Origin: Streptomyces hokutonensis
GTDB lineage: Bacteria > Actinomycetota > Actinomycetes > Streptomycetales > Streptomycetaceae
DNA: 64,000 nt
NCBI RefSeq assembly: GCF_000376565.1
Contig: NZ_BARG01000046.1
Coordinates: 1 to 64,000, forward strand
Direction of reading: 5' to 3'
Shown: positions 24,289 through 33,251 of the stretch, piece by piece
Layout of the letters: each line of letters opens with the position of its first letter
Numbering within the stretch: position 1 is the first letter of the stretch
The notes under the pieces: generated by a model
The model's input: only the letters and a program-made list of their open reading frames with translations
Told to the model about the DNA's origin: nothing
Databases searched by the model: none
Translations under genes and position numbers: made by a program

Positions 24289-25746
24289 ATGACGTCATCG
24301 CGGACCAATCCGGAGGGGCCGATCGATCCGGAGGGTCTGACGGGTTCCGCCGCGTGGGAGCTGCTGCTGCCCGCCGTCTCGGCACCGGCACGCACGCGTG
24401 GCCGTTCGCTTCAGGCCGCGTTGCGGGAGGCGGTGCGTTCGGGGCGGCTGGCGCCGGGCACGCGCTTGCCGTCGAGCCGGGACCTGGCGGCCGACCTCGG
24501 GGTGTCGCGGGGGCTGGTCACGGAGGCGTACGAGCAGTTGACGGCGGAGGGGTATCTGCGCAGCGGCCGGGGTGCGGGCACCTGGGTGGGCGGTGCCGTG
24601 CGGGCGGCGCGGCCACGCGCGCGTGATCTCGCACCGCGCTCCCCCGGCGCCCGGGTCGACTTCGTGCCCGGAACACCGGACCTGTCGCTGTTCCCCCGTT
24701 CCGCCTGGGCCGCCGCGCAGCGCGGTGTGCTGGCGGAGTCGCCGCACGACCTGCTCGGCTATCCCGATCCGCGCGGGCTGCCCCGGTTGCGTACGGCTCT
24801 CGCGGAACTGCTGGCGCGCCGCCGGGGTGTGGTCGCCGATCCGGAGCGGTTGATCGTGGTCTCCGGAGTGGCGCAGGCGACGGCGTTGCTCGGATTCGTG
24901 CTCCACGCGCGCGGGATGCGCACCGTCGGCGTCGAGGATCCGGGCAGCCCGCAGCACGACGCCCTGTACGCGTCGGCGGGCGTCGGCACCGTACCGCTGC
25001 CTCTGGACGAGGAGGGGATTGCCATCGGGCCGCTACGGACGTCCGGTGTGCGGGCCGTGGTCACGACGCCCGCTCATCAGTTCCCCACGGGCATCGCCTA
25101 CTCCGCGCGGCGGCGGGCCCAACTCCTCGACTGGGCACGGTCGGTGGACGGCCTGGTCTTCGAGGACGACTACGACGGCGACTTCCGCTACGACCGGGCC
25201 CCCGTGGGCGCGCTCCAGGGCCTCGACCCGGAGCATGTCGCCTACGCGGGCTCGGTCAGCAAATCGCTCGCCCCGGGACTGCGGCTCGGCTGGCTGCTGG
25301 TGCCGGAGTCGCTGGCCGACGACGTCGTCGAGCGCAAGCGGACCATGGATCTCGGCCACCCGACCCTCGACCAGGCGCTGTTCGCGCGCTTCCTGGAACG
25401 CGGCGACTACGACCGGCAGTTGCGCCGCTGCCAGCGCGCCTACCGGCAGCGGCGTGACACCCTGGTCGCCGCCCTGGAGGAACACTTCCCCGGAGCGGAG
25501 GTCACCGGGATCGCCGCGGGACTGCACGTCATCGCCGAACTCCCGGAGAAGTACGGCCCCCAGGAGAACTTCCTGGAACGGGCGGCCGCCGCCGGTGTCG
25601 CGGTGCGCCCGCTCACCGCCTACGCACACGCGCGTGCGGGCGACGCGGTGGTACGGCTGGTCCTCGGGTACGCGCATCTGTCTCCGGGGCGGATCCGCGC
25701 GGGTGTACGCCTGATGGCCGGCGCCCTGCACCCGGACGGCCTCTGA
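24289..25746 (+). CDS. MocR/PdxR-type regulator with aminotransferase domain
   Basis: The 485-residue protein has an N-terminal GntR winged helix (about 35-105; LREAVRSGRLAPGTRLPSSRDLAADLGVSRGLVTEAYEQL) fused to a fold-type I aminotransferase domain (about 120-480). The PLP lysine is in SVSKSLAPGLRLGW (about residue 325), and the Asp/Asn pocket residues are in TTPAHQFPTGI and EDDYDGDFRYD. MocR proteins use PLP or its adducts as effector. The divergent EamA transporter, 47 bp away, is the obvious target. TAAGGT at 24275-24280 is a plausible -10, 8 nt before the ATG. Confidence 0.93.
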   Translation: MTSSRTNPEGPIDPEGLTGSAAWELLLPAVSAPARTRGRSLQAALREAVRSGRLAPGTRLPSSRDLAADLGVSRGLVTEAYEQLTAEGYLRSGRGAGTWVGGAVRAARPRARDLAPRSPGARVDFVPGTPDLSLFPRSAWAAAQRGVLAESPHDLLGYPDPRGLPRLRTALAELLARRRGVVADPERLIVVSGVAQATALLGFVLHARGMRTVGVEDPGSPQHDALYASAGVGTVPLPLDEEGIAIGPLRTSGVRAVVTTPAHQFPTGIAYSARRRAQLLDWARSVDGLVFEDDYDGDFRYDRAPVGALQGLDPEHVAYAGSVSKSLAPGLRLGWLLVPESLADDVVERKRTMDLGHPTLDQALFARFLERGDYDRQLRRCQRAYRQRRDTLVAALEEHFPGAEVTGIAAGLHVIAELPEKYGPQENFLERAAAAGVAVRPLTAYAHARAGDAVVRLVLGYAHLSPGRIRAGVRLMAGALHPDGL

Positions 25747-25762
25747 TGTGACGCGTTCCGTT

Positions 25763-25784
25763 GTTCACCCGTGGTTTCCGTGCG
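25763..25784 (+). promoter_or_regulatory. PHO box upstream of phoD
   Basis: Two adjacent 11-nt direct repeat units: GTTCACCCGTG (25763-25773), a perfect match to the conserved GTTCACC core, and GTTTCCGTGCG (25774-25784), a weaker unit. This is the Streptomyces PhoP box layout, 68 bp before the start of an alkaline phosphatase gene. Confidence 0.75.
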
Positions 25785-25851
25785 CGCTGCGGCGCACCAG
25801 TAGTTGTGGCGGTGCACCCTGACCGCATCCCGTCCGTGGAGGCGCAACCCC

Positions 25852-27435
25852 ATGTCGCATCGTCCGTTCCCCGCCCGCCGCAGCGTCCTGCGCGGCACCC
25901 TGGCCGCGTCGGCGGCCCTGACCGCGCCCGCCGCCCTCGGCGCCGCGCCGGCCTTCGCCCTGTCCGGACGTCCGAAGGCGGGCTGGGGTGTGCAGGCGGG
26001 CGACGTGACCTCCGACTCCGGTCTGGTGTGGGTGCGTTCGGACCGCCCGGCCCGGATGATCGTGGAGACCTCTGCCACCGAGTCGTTCCGCAATCCGCAC
26101 CGTTGGCACGGTCCGCTGCTCGGCCCGGACACCGACTTCACCGGCACTACCCGGCTGCGCGGACTGCCCTCCGGGCAGCAGATCCACTACCGGGTCCTGC
26201 TCGCCGACCCCGACGACCCGCGCCGCACCGGCGAGCCGGTCGCCGGCACGTTCCGCACGGTGCCCACCGGGCGGCGCGGTGTGCGCTTCCTGTGGTCCGG
26301 TGACCTGGCGGGCCAGGGCTGGGGCATCAACCCGGACCTCGGCGGCTACCGCATCTACGACGCGATGGCCAAGCTGGACCCGGACTTCTTCGTGTGCAGC
26401 GGCGACAACATCTACGCCGACGGTCCGATCACGGCGACGCAGGCTCTGCCCGACGGCAGCCTGTACCGGAACGTCACCACGGAGGAGAAGTCGAAGGTCG
26501 CCGAGACCCTGGCCGAGTTCCGCGGCAACTTCCGCTACAACCTGCTCGACGAGAACCTCAAGCGGTTCAACGCCCAGGTGCCCTCGATCATCCAGTGGGA
26601 CGACCACGAGGTGCGCAACAACTGGTACCCGGGCGAGGTGATCGCCGCCACCGACACCCGCTACACGGAGAAGAGCGTCGACGCCCTGGCGGTGCGCGCC
26701 CGGCGCGCGTTCAGCGAGTACTTCCCGGTCTCGACGCTGCGGCCGGGTGCGAAGGAGGGCCGGGTGCAGCGCGTGATGCGGCACGGTCCGCTGCTCGACG
26801 TGTTCGTCCTGGACATGCGGACCTACCGCAACGCCAATTCGCCCGACAACCAGACCGTGGACCCGCAGGGCATCCTCGGCCGTGAGCAACTGGAGTGGCT
26901 GAAGCGGGAGTTGTCGCGCTCGCGTGCGGTGTGGAAGGTGATCGCCGCCGACATGCCGCTCGGCCTGGTCGTGCCCGACGCCACCGAGGGCAAGGCGAAC
27001 ATCGAGGCGGTCGCGCAGGGCGACCCGGGCGCGCCGCTGGGGCGTGAGCTGCAGATCGCCGAGCTGCTGCGGTACATCAACCACCGGCGGATCACCGGCA
27101 CCGTGTGGCTGACGGCGGACGTGCACCACACCTCCGCCCAGCACTACCAGCCCTCGCGGGCCGCGTTCACCGACTTCGAGCCGTTCTGGGAGTTCGTCTC
27201 CGGTCCGCTGAACGCGGGCGCCTTCCCGGCGAACGCCCTCGACAACACCTTCGGTCCCGAGCGGGTGTTCGTGAAGGCTCCGACCGAGGCGAACGTGTCG
27301 CCGGCCGAGGGCTACCAGTTCTTCGGCGAGGTCGACATCGACGGCCACAGCGGGGAACTGACGGTGCGTCTGCGGGAGTCGGACGGCACCGTGCTGTTCA
27401 CTCAGACCCTGCAGCCGGGACGGGTCGGTCAGTAA
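25852..27435 (+). CDS. phoD: secreted alkaline phosphatase/phosphodiesterase, PhoD family
   Basis: The 527-residue enzyme releases phosphate from organic esters outside the cell under phosphate starvation. An N-terminal Tat-type signal (ARRSVLRG then an Ala-rich core to about 37) fits a family exported folded. Next come an N-terminal PhoD beta domain (about 40-130) and the metallophosphatase core: WSGDLAGQG, FFVCSGDNIYADG (about 180-192), IIQWDDHEVRNNWYPG (about 245-260) and TVWLTADVHHTSAQ (about 418-431). Those Asp, Asn and His positions ligate Fe3+/Ca2+ in PhoD. GGAGG at 25838-25842 supports the start. The PHO box predicts control by PhoR-PhoP. Confidence 0.93.
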   Translation: MSHRPFPARRSVLRGTLAASAALTAPAALGAAPAFALSGRPKAGWGVQAGDVTSDSGLVWVRSDRPARMIVETSATESFRNPHRWHGPLLGPDTDFTGTTRLRGLPSGQQIHYRVLLADPDDPRRTGEPVAGTFRTVPTGRRGVRFLWSGDLAGQGWGINPDLGGYRIYDAMAKLDPDFFVCSGDNIYADGPITATQALPDGSLYRNVTTEEKSKVAETLAEFRGNFRYNLLDENLKRFNAQVPSIIQWDDHEVRNNWYPGEVIAATDTRYTEKSVDALAVRARRAFSEYFPVSTLRPGAKEGRVQRVMRHGPLLDVFVLDMRTYRNANSPDNQTVDPQGILGREQLEWLKRELSRSRAVWKVIAADMPLGLVVPDATEGKANIEAVAQGDPGAPLGRELQIAELLRYINHRRITGTVWLTADVHHTSAQHYQPSRAAFTDFEPFWEFVSGPLNAGAFPANALDNTFGPERVFVKAPTEANVSPAEGYQFFGEVDIDGHSGELTVRLRESDGTVLFTQTLQPGRVGQ

Positions 27436-27457
27436 CTCCACTACCCTCGAACCTGTA

Positions 27458-27488
27458 CCGCGCACCGGCGTCATCCCCCGGTGCGCGG
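27458..27488 (+). terminator. hairpin terminator after phoD
   Basis: An 11-bp perfect stem CCGCGCACCGG (27458-27468) and CCGGTGCGCGG (27478-27488) with a 9-nt loop, 22 nt after the stop. It has no T-tract, as is usual for Streptomyces. Confidence 0.7.
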
Positions 27489-27547
27489 TGCGTTCCGCGG
27501 CGCGCCGAACTCCCGCGCACAGATCGCGTTTTCGCAGGTCAGGCCGA

Positions 27548-27570
27548 TTGTCAGTGGCGGCCTCTACGGT
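27548..27570 (+). promoter_or_regulatory. RecA-NDp/PafBC-type promoter of the SWIM gene
   Basis: TTGTCAGTG (27548-27556), 8 nt, TACGGT (27565-27570): a complete match to the actinobacterial RecA-NDp consensus TTGTCRGTG-N8-TAnnnT, which is induced by DNA damage independently of LexA. The ATG follows 6 nt after the -10 with no ribosome-binding site, so the mRNA should be leaderless. Confidence 0.78.
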
Positions 27571-27576
27571 TTTTCC

Positions 27577-28980
27577 ATGACGCGATCTTTGCAGGCCGTG
27601 ACCTATCGCCGACCCTCCGTGCTGGAGTCGTCGGCGGGTGAACGGCGCCTCGGGCTGGAGACCTCGCAGGGGGCGACTCCTTCGGGTGTCACCGACCATC
27701 CGCGCTTCTTCGCGGGCTTCCTGACCTCGCCTCAGGTGGCGTCGGCGGCGCTGCTGGCGGTGGCCGACGTGGCGGGCGCGCGGTACTACCAGCGCCAACT
27801 GGCCTCCTCGCTCGACCCGGTGGTGACCGCGGGCGGTGACCGGCTGCGCTTCGAGTCCTTCTCCGGCTGCGGCGGGGTGTACGCGCGACTGGACGTGCTC
27901 GGCCCCGGTCTCGACGGCGGCGAGGTGGGACACGGCACGACGAACGTCGACGTCAACAACCCGCTGCGAGAAGCCCTTTCGCGCATCGGCTCGGACGATC
28001 CGCTCCATCTCCGGGTCGGCCCCGAGGAGTTGGCCGTGACCACGCTGGACGGCCCGGTGCTGGAGAAGAAGGTGCCGCTCCCGGACCGCTGGCTGCGCGG
28101 CTTCGCGGAGGCGCAGGTCATAGCGGCCGGCTTCGACCTGCGGGCCGAGCTGCCCGCGGCGGAGGCGGTCCGCTTCCTGCGCTCGCTCCCGAAGGCCGGC
28201 GCGCGCGGCACGACGATCGGCCCCCGCTGGGTCGTGCCGGCCGGCCGCGGCCTGCGCCCCACCACCCGCCCCGTCCCGGGCGCGGTCTGCCTGCCGGGCC
28301 CGGAGCGGCTGATCGCCCTCCAGCGGGTCCTGCGCCACGCGACGGCCCTGCGGATCTACGGCCCCTCCGTCGTCGGCGCCGACGCCACGGCCGGTGCGTG
28401 GGAGGCCGTCCTGCCGGGGATGCGCCTCACCCTCACGCTGTCGCCGGACGCGTCGCGCGGCTTCTCCGGCGAGGGCGGGGTCCTGGACGCGCTCGCGACC
28501 GACGAGGCCGGAGAGGACGCCGAGTTGATCGCCGTGCTGCTGGCCTGGGAGCCCCGCATCGACGTCGCCGACCTGGCCGCCGCCTCGGGACTCACCCCCG
28601 AGCGGGTCCGCGCCGCGCTGATCCGGCTGGGCACTTCCGGACGCGTCGGGTACGACACGGCGGAGGCGGCCTACTTCCACCGTGAACTGCCGTACGACGC
28701 GCGGCGCGTGGAGCGTCACAATCCGCGGCTGCGCTCGGCCCTCGCACTGGTGGCCGCGGGCGCGGTGCGGCTGGAGGGCGCGATCGGCACGGTGACGGCC
28801 GATGACGGTCATGTGCACCGGGTGCGGGACGAGGCGGGGGTGCTGAGTTGCAGCTGTGTGTGGTGGGCGAAGTACCGGGGCGGGCGGGGGCCGTGCAAGC
28901 ACGCGCTGGCGGTGCGCATGGTGCGACGGGGCGGAGCGGTGGAGCGGGACATGGTTCGGGTCGACGGGGGTGTGCGATGA
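27577..28980 (+). CDS. SWIM zinc-finger protein
   Basis: The 467-residue protein has a large N-terminal region without recognisable domains, a probable helix-turn-helix-like segment (LAAASGLTPERVRAALIRLG, about 333-352) and a C-terminal SWIM zinc finger, CSCVWWAKYRGGRGPCKHAL (about 424-443), with the CxC...CxH metal ligands. SWIM proteins act in DNA or protein binding and in bacteria often sit with DUF4132/DUF6493, MoxR and VWA genes. Here the DUF6493 gene is coupled by ATGA, while MoxR and VWA genes are absent. The ATG is chosen because it follows the promoter by 6 nt and gives MTRSLQAVTYRRPSV. Expected to be induced by DNA damage. Confidence 0.88.
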   Translation: MTRSLQAVTYRRPSVLESSAGERRLGLETSQGATPSGVTDHPRFFAGFLTSPQVASAALLAVADVAGARYYQRQLASSLDPVVTAGGDRLRFESFSGCGGVYARLDVLGPGLDGGEVGHGTTNVDVNNPLREALSRIGSDDPLHLRVGPEELAVTTLDGPVLEKKVPLPDRWLRGFAEAQVIAAGFDLRAELPAAEAVRFLRSLPKAGARGTTIGPRWVVPAGRGLRPTTRPVPGAVCLPGPERLIALQRVLRHATALRIYGPSVVGADATAGAWEAVLPGMRLTLTLSPDASRGFSGEGGVLDALATDEAGEDAELIAVLLAWEPRIDVADLAAASGLTPERVRAALIRLGTSGRVGYDTAEAAYFHRELPYDARRVERHNPRLRSALALVAAGAVRLEGAIGTVTADDGHVHRVRDEAGVLSCSCVWWAKYRGGRGPCKHALAVRMVRRGGAVERDMVRVDGGVR

Positions 28981-31640
28981 GTGCGTTGCTGGAAGCGGTG
29001 CGGGCGGGGCGGACGGCCGAGGTGGTGGGGTTGCTCGACGGGCTGACGGATGCCGAACGACGGGCGTTCCTGCCGGAGTTGAAGGACCTCCGCAAGGAGT
29101 TGCGTACGGTGCCGTGGGGGCATCCGTCCCGCCATGCCTATCCCACGCTGCACGCGGCCGGTGCCGCCTGTGAGACGGGGGCGGCCGCCGCGGTGAGCTG
29201 GATCGCCGGGAGCGACATGCGCTGGTCGCAGTCGTCGGCGGCGCTGCTGATCCATATCCTGGGCGACCGCGATGCCTCCTGGCTGGCCGATGTGACACAC
29301 CGCCTCGCCGGGCGTCCGGCCTCCGCCGGTGTGTCGTACGAGCTGATGGCGGGTCTGGTCCGGCTCTCCGGTTGTCCGGTGCCGACGACGGAGACCTATG
29401 TGCAGGCCTGGGTGGCGTACACCGGTCAGCTGTGGCAGCTCGGGGACACCCTGTTCGACCGGCTGCGCAGGGATCCTCACCTCGCGGAGCTGATGGCCGC
29501 GCTGTTCGAGACGAACGACGTCGCCGGCCCCATGGAGTGGTCCTCGGCGGAGAACGTGGAGGGCTGGGTCGACGCGATCGCCCGGCTCACCGTCGAGGGC
29601 GCACTGGACCGGCAGCGGACGGTGGACGCCTGTGTGGCCCGGCTGCTGCGGGGCGGGGCGACTCTCGATCAGCGGGCGTTTCTCCGCGTGTTGAAGGGGC
29701 TCGCCCTCACCCGCGAGGAGGAGCGGGAGCACATCGCCGACTGGCTGGCCCTGGTCTCGGACGCGGTGCCCACCGCGGCCTCGCACGCCCAGGCGGTGCT
29801 CGGCTCCCTCGCCCTGGACGGGGAGTTGACGCCGCGCCGGCTGGCGGAGATGTCCGACGCGGTGTTGTTCAGGTCCGAGAAGAAGCTCGTCCGGGCGCAG
29901 CTCGTGCTGCTGGGGAAGGTGCTGGCACGGGACGCGTCGGCCGCCGCCGTAGTGCTGCCCGCCGTCGCCCAGGCCTTCGGGCACGAGGACACGGACGTGC
30001 AGGAGCGGGCGCTGAAACTGGTCGAGCGGCACCTCAAGAAGGTCGACTCCCCCGAGGTGCGGGCCGAACTCGCGGCGGCGGCCGACCAGTTGGTCCCCAC
30101 GCTGCGCGCACGCGCGGTCGAGTCGCTGGGGGCAGCGCCGGTGACGTCGACACAGACGGTGTACGAGGAGGTGCTCCCGCCCGCGCCGGAGCCGGTACGC
30201 CTCGTGGCGGCACCCGAGTCAGCCGTCGAACTCGCCGAGGAGGTGGGGGCGTTGCTGGCGACCGAGGGTGAAGTGCCCGCATTCGAGCGCGTGCTGGACG
30301 GACTCGTCCGCCATGCGTACCGGGACCACAAAACCCTGGTGGAGGCCTTGGAGCCGGTGGTCGCGCGCCGCTGGTGGCACTCCGACGATCCCGAGGACGC
30401 CCGGCGGGCCGACGACCACTTCGGTCGAACGCACCGCGCCTTCGGCAGCGCGGAGTACGGTCTCGATCTCCTGCTGGCCACCCTCCAGGACAAGGTGCGC
30501 ACCGTCACGCTCCACGAAGGGGCGCAGGACGGCCACCGCTCCCGGACGTGCGGGCACAGCGCGCTGTCCCGGGCCTTCGACGCCCGGGTGTGGGAGGTGG
30601 CGTACCGGCTCCGCGTGGAGCCGCTGCCGTTCCTGCTCTCGACTCCTAGCTGGAACACGGGCCTGCTGGAGCCGGACGAGTTGGTGGACCGGCTGGACAC
30701 CTACCGACGGCTGGGCGCGCGGGTCTCGGCCGCCGACTTCGCGCAGGCGCTGCTGCGGGTGCGCCGCGGGGACCGGGTGGCGGCAGCGGCTGCCGCCGAG
30801 AGGGCGGAGTCGCTCGGCACGACGGAGGGCGTCCGGCTCGCTCGCTGGCTGACGTCCGAGAGCCCCGCCCTGCCCCTGAGCAGGCGACGCGCGTCCGGGC
30901 CGCGCGTCCTCCTGGAGTTCGGTGAACTCCTCGATATCCAGGAGGACTTCCCGGCGGAGTTCCGGACGCTGGGGCAGCCGGTGACCGTCTACGGCAACAA
31001 CTGGTACTGCTACCACTGGAACCGGGACATGCAGCGGCACTGGCTCGCGATACTCCCCGAGCGCCGCGAACTGATCGCGGCCAGGATCGTACGGGACGTG
31101 TCGGCCGCCGCCCTGGACGGCACCCGCGGCGCCGCCGCCGTACTCCCGATGCTGGCCGAGTCCGACGGCGTGGCCGGTGAGGCGACGCACCTGTGTCTGG
31201 CGTACGGGCTCGGTGCCCGGCACCCCGGGGACCGGCTCGCCGCGGTGGACGCGTTGTTGGTGCTCGCGGCGCGGGGACAGCTGGACGGGGACCGGCTGGG
31301 CACGGATCTCGGGCAGTTGGTGCGGAGCGGGGCGGTGAAGCCCTCGCGGCTCGCCGAGTCGATGCGGACGGGGGCCGCCACCGGGGCGAACACGAGCATA
31401 TGGGGGATCCTCCGGCACACTCTGAGCGCGCTGCTCGCCGATCTCGACGGGGACATCAAGCCCGCGCAGGCGCGGGGGCTCGGGGACCTGCTCGCCGTGG
31501 CCGCCGAGTGCGCGGAGCGGTCCGGGGCGCGGGGCGAGCTGCCGCAGCTGGCGCAGACGGCGGACCGGACCGGCTCGTCCCGACTGGTCACGCAGGCACG
31601 TCGGCTGCGCAGCGCGCTGGTGGCGGGGGTGGCCGCATGA
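28977..31640 (+). CDS. DUF6493 large helical protein
   Basis: The 887-residue protein is partner of the SWIM protein, its ATG overlapping the upstream stop (ATGA). It is almost entirely alpha-helical with repeated Leu/Ala/Arg helices in the N-terminal 450 residues resembling HEAT/ARM-like repeats (for example VTHRLAGRPASAGVSYELMAG and LAQAFGHEDTDVQERALKL). A more globular C-terminal part contains the conserved WYCYHWNRDMQRHWLAILPERREL (about 681-704, quoted in pieces: WYCYHW, HWLAILPERREL). I recognise the family pattern as DUF6493, of unknown function. No catalytic motif or membrane segment is seen. It probably acts as a scaffold or effector-binding subunit with the SWIM protein. Confidence 0.8.
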   Translation: MSALLEAVRAGRTAEVVGLLDGLTDAERRAFLPELKDLRKELRTVPWGHPSRHAYPTLHAAGAACETGAAAAVSWIAGSDMRWSQSSAALLIHILGDRDASWLADVTHRLAGRPASAGVSYELMAGLVRLSGCPVPTTETYVQAWVAYTGQLWQLGDTLFDRLRRDPHLAELMAALFETNDVAGPMEWSSAENVEGWVDAIARLTVEGALDRQRTVDACVARLLRGGATLDQRAFLRVLKGLALTREEEREHIADWLALVSDAVPTAASHAQAVLGSLALDGELTPRRLAEMSDAVLFRSEKKLVRAQLVLLGKVLARDASAAAVVLPAVAQAFGHEDTDVQERALKLVERHLKKVDSPEVRAELAAAADQLVPTLRARAVESLGAAPVTSTQTVYEEVLPPAPEPVRLVAAPESAVELAEEVGALLATEGEVPAFERVLDGLVRHAYRDHKTLVEALEPVVARRWWHSDDPEDARRADDHFGRTHRAFGSAEYGLDLLLATLQDKVRTVTLHEGAQDGHRSRTCGHSALSRAFDARVWEVAYRLRVEPLPFLLSTPSWNTGLLEPDELVDRLDTYRRLGARVSAADFAQALLRVRRGDRVAAAAAAERAESLGTTEGVRLARWLTSESPALPLSRRRASGPRVLLEFGELLDIQEDFPAEFRTLGQPVTVYGNNWYCYHWNRDMQRHWLAILPERRELIAARIVRDVSAAALDGTRGAAAVLPMLAESDGVAGEATHLCLAYGLGARHPGDRLAAVDALLVLAARGQLDGDRLGTDLGQLVRSGAVKPSRLAESMRTGAATGANTSIWGILRHTLSALLADLDGDIKPAQARGLGDLLAVAAECAERSGARGELPQLAQTADRTGSSRLVTQARRLRSALVAGVAA

Positions 31641-31736
31641 CGTAGGGCACCGGGGCTGACCTTCAGGGCAGCAGACTCGTAAAAAGAACTGCAAAAGGTA
31701 CAGAACCACGCTTTTACCGGTCGGTCACAGAGCGTT

Positions 31737-31746
31737 CGTGATCACG
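31737..31746. promoter_or_regulatory. palindrome CGTGATCACG upstream of the ACT-GNAT gene
   Basis: A perfect 10-bp palindrome 26 bp before the ATG of the ACT-GNAT membrane protein gene, in an AT-richer 130-bp spacer. It could be an operator; no regulator is evident nearby. Confidence 0.35.
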
Positions 31747-31772
31747 CAACACCCTTCCTTCACAGTGGTTGC

Positions 31773-33251
31773 ATGAGTCGAGACATGTTTGATGTGACGC
31801 GTGCCAGGCACGGGCGTCCGGTGCACCACTGGCGGCGCGACCTGGTGGAGCTGGCGGCGCTGTTCACGGCGGTCGCGGTGGCGGACGTCGTGGCGAACCT
31901 GGTGGGGCACGGGCCCGGGGGCCCGGTACTGCTGGCGATCTCCGCGCTGGCGCTGATCGCCACGGCGGGGTTCCACACATGGTGGTCACGCCGCCACGGT
32001 CATGCGCCTCCTACGGGTGATACCGGTGCCCGGTCGGCCGCGCGGGTGCGGCAGGCCGGGCCCTCCGAATCGGAGTCCCCGAGCGGGTCCGAGTCGGAGT
32101 CCCAGCAGTCGGAGTCCCAGCAGTCGTCCGTGGCGCCCGACGGCGTCGCCGAGCCGGCCACGCTGTGGCGCATGCGGACCACGGTGCGGGACGCGCCCGG
32201 ATCGCTGGCGGCGCTGTGCACGGCGCTGGCCGGACGGCAGGTCGACATCCTGAGTCTGCAGACGCATCCGCTGGCCGAGGGCACGGTGGACGAGTTCCTG
32301 CTGCGGGCGCCGGGCGCGGTCGCGGCGGCCGAGATCACCCGGGTGGTGGCGTCGGCCGGCGGTTCGAGCACCTGGATCGAGCGGGCCGACGCCCACGATC
32401 TGGTGGACGCGCCGACCCGGGTCCTGGGCCTGGCCACCCGCACGGCCCTGGACGCGGCGGAACTGCCGCTGGCGCTGCGGCAGTTGCTGGGCCGGTGCAC
32501 CATCCGTTCGCTGCCCGGGACCACTGCGGGCAAGGGACGCGAGCCGGAGTCGGTGCCGACCGAAGGGGCGTTGGAGGACACGGTCATGCGCCTGCGGGCG
32601 CCGGAAGGCGGAGTGATCACCGTGGAGCGGCCGTATCTGCCGTTCACGCCCACCGAGTTCGCCCGGGCGCGGGCCCTGGTGGAGCTGGACGCCCGGCTCG
32701 GTCCGCGCATCCCGCGCAGCCAGGACGTGCTGACGCTGCCCGAGGGCAACGCGATCACCGTGCGACGCGCGGACACCGGCGATCTGGAGGCGGCGCGGGA
32801 GATGCACGAGCGCTGCTCCGCGCGCACGCTCGGCATGCGGTACCACGGGCCGGTCGGTGACGCCGACCGCTATCTCAACCACCTGCTCTCCCCGCGCTTC
32901 GGCCGGACACTCGCCGTGCAGACGGCCTCGGGACGGATCGTCGGACTCGGGCACCTGCTGTGGGACGGGGACGAGACGGAGGTCGCGCTGCTCGTCGAGG
33001 ACGACTGGCAACGGCGGGGCATCGGGAGCGAGTTGCTGGGGCGGCTGGTGGGGATGGCTGTCGAGGCCGGTTGCGAGAGTGTGTATGCCGTGACGCAGGC
33101 GTCCAACACGGGGATGGTGGCGGCGATGCGGGGGCTTGAGCTGCCGCTCGACTATCAGATCGAGGAGGGGACGTTGGTTGTGACGGCGCGGCTGGGGGCG
33201 GCGGTGAATTCCGTGGACGTTACGGAGTTCGGGAAGGCCGAAGCGCCGTAG
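31773..33251 (+). CDS. membrane-anchored ACT-GNAT fusion protein
   Basis: The 492-residue fusion protein has two N-terminal TM helices (about 23-43 and 47-67) and a low-complexity Ser/Glu/Gln linker (ESESPSGSESESQQSESQQS, about 97-116). An ACT-like domain (about 130-205) follows, with WRMRTTVRDAPGSLAALC, the DxPGxL turn where amino acids bind in ACT folds. A middle segment (about 205-325) is followed by a C-terminal GNAT domain (about 330-480) with the acetyl-CoA loop DDWQRRGIGSELL. The combination suggests a membrane-tethered acetyltransferase regulated by an amino acid. The start has no strong ribosome-binding site. The gene converges on, and overlaps by 32 bp, the PLP-enzyme gene. Confidence 0.82.
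   Translation: MSRDMFDVTRARHGRPVHHWRRDLVELAALFTAVAVADVVANLVGHGPGGPVLLAISALALIATAGFHTWWSRRHGHAPPTGDTGARSAARVRQAGPSESESPSGSESESQQSESQQSSVAPDGVAEPATLWRMRTTVRDAPGSLAALCTALAGRQVDILSLQTHPLAEGTVDEFLLRAPGAVAAAEITRVVASAGGSSTWIERADAHDLVDAPTRVLGLATRTALDAAELPLALRQLLGRCTIRSLPGTTAGKGREPESVPTEGALEDTVMRLRAPEGGVITVERPYLPFTPTEFARARALVELDARLGPRIPRSQDVLTLPEGNAITVRRADTGDLEAAREMHERCSARTLGMRYHGPVGDADRYLNHLLSPRFGRTLAVQTASGRIVGLGHLLWDGDETEVALLVEDDWQRRGIGSELLGRLVGMAVEAGCESVYAVTQASNTGMVAAMRGLELPLDYQIEEGTLVVTARLGAAVNSVDVTEFGKAEAP

Noticed and set aside
25765..29298. 1177-codon minus-strand open frame
   Set aside because: Antisense to phoD, the SWIM gene and part of DUF6493; no domain pattern and shadow-type composition.
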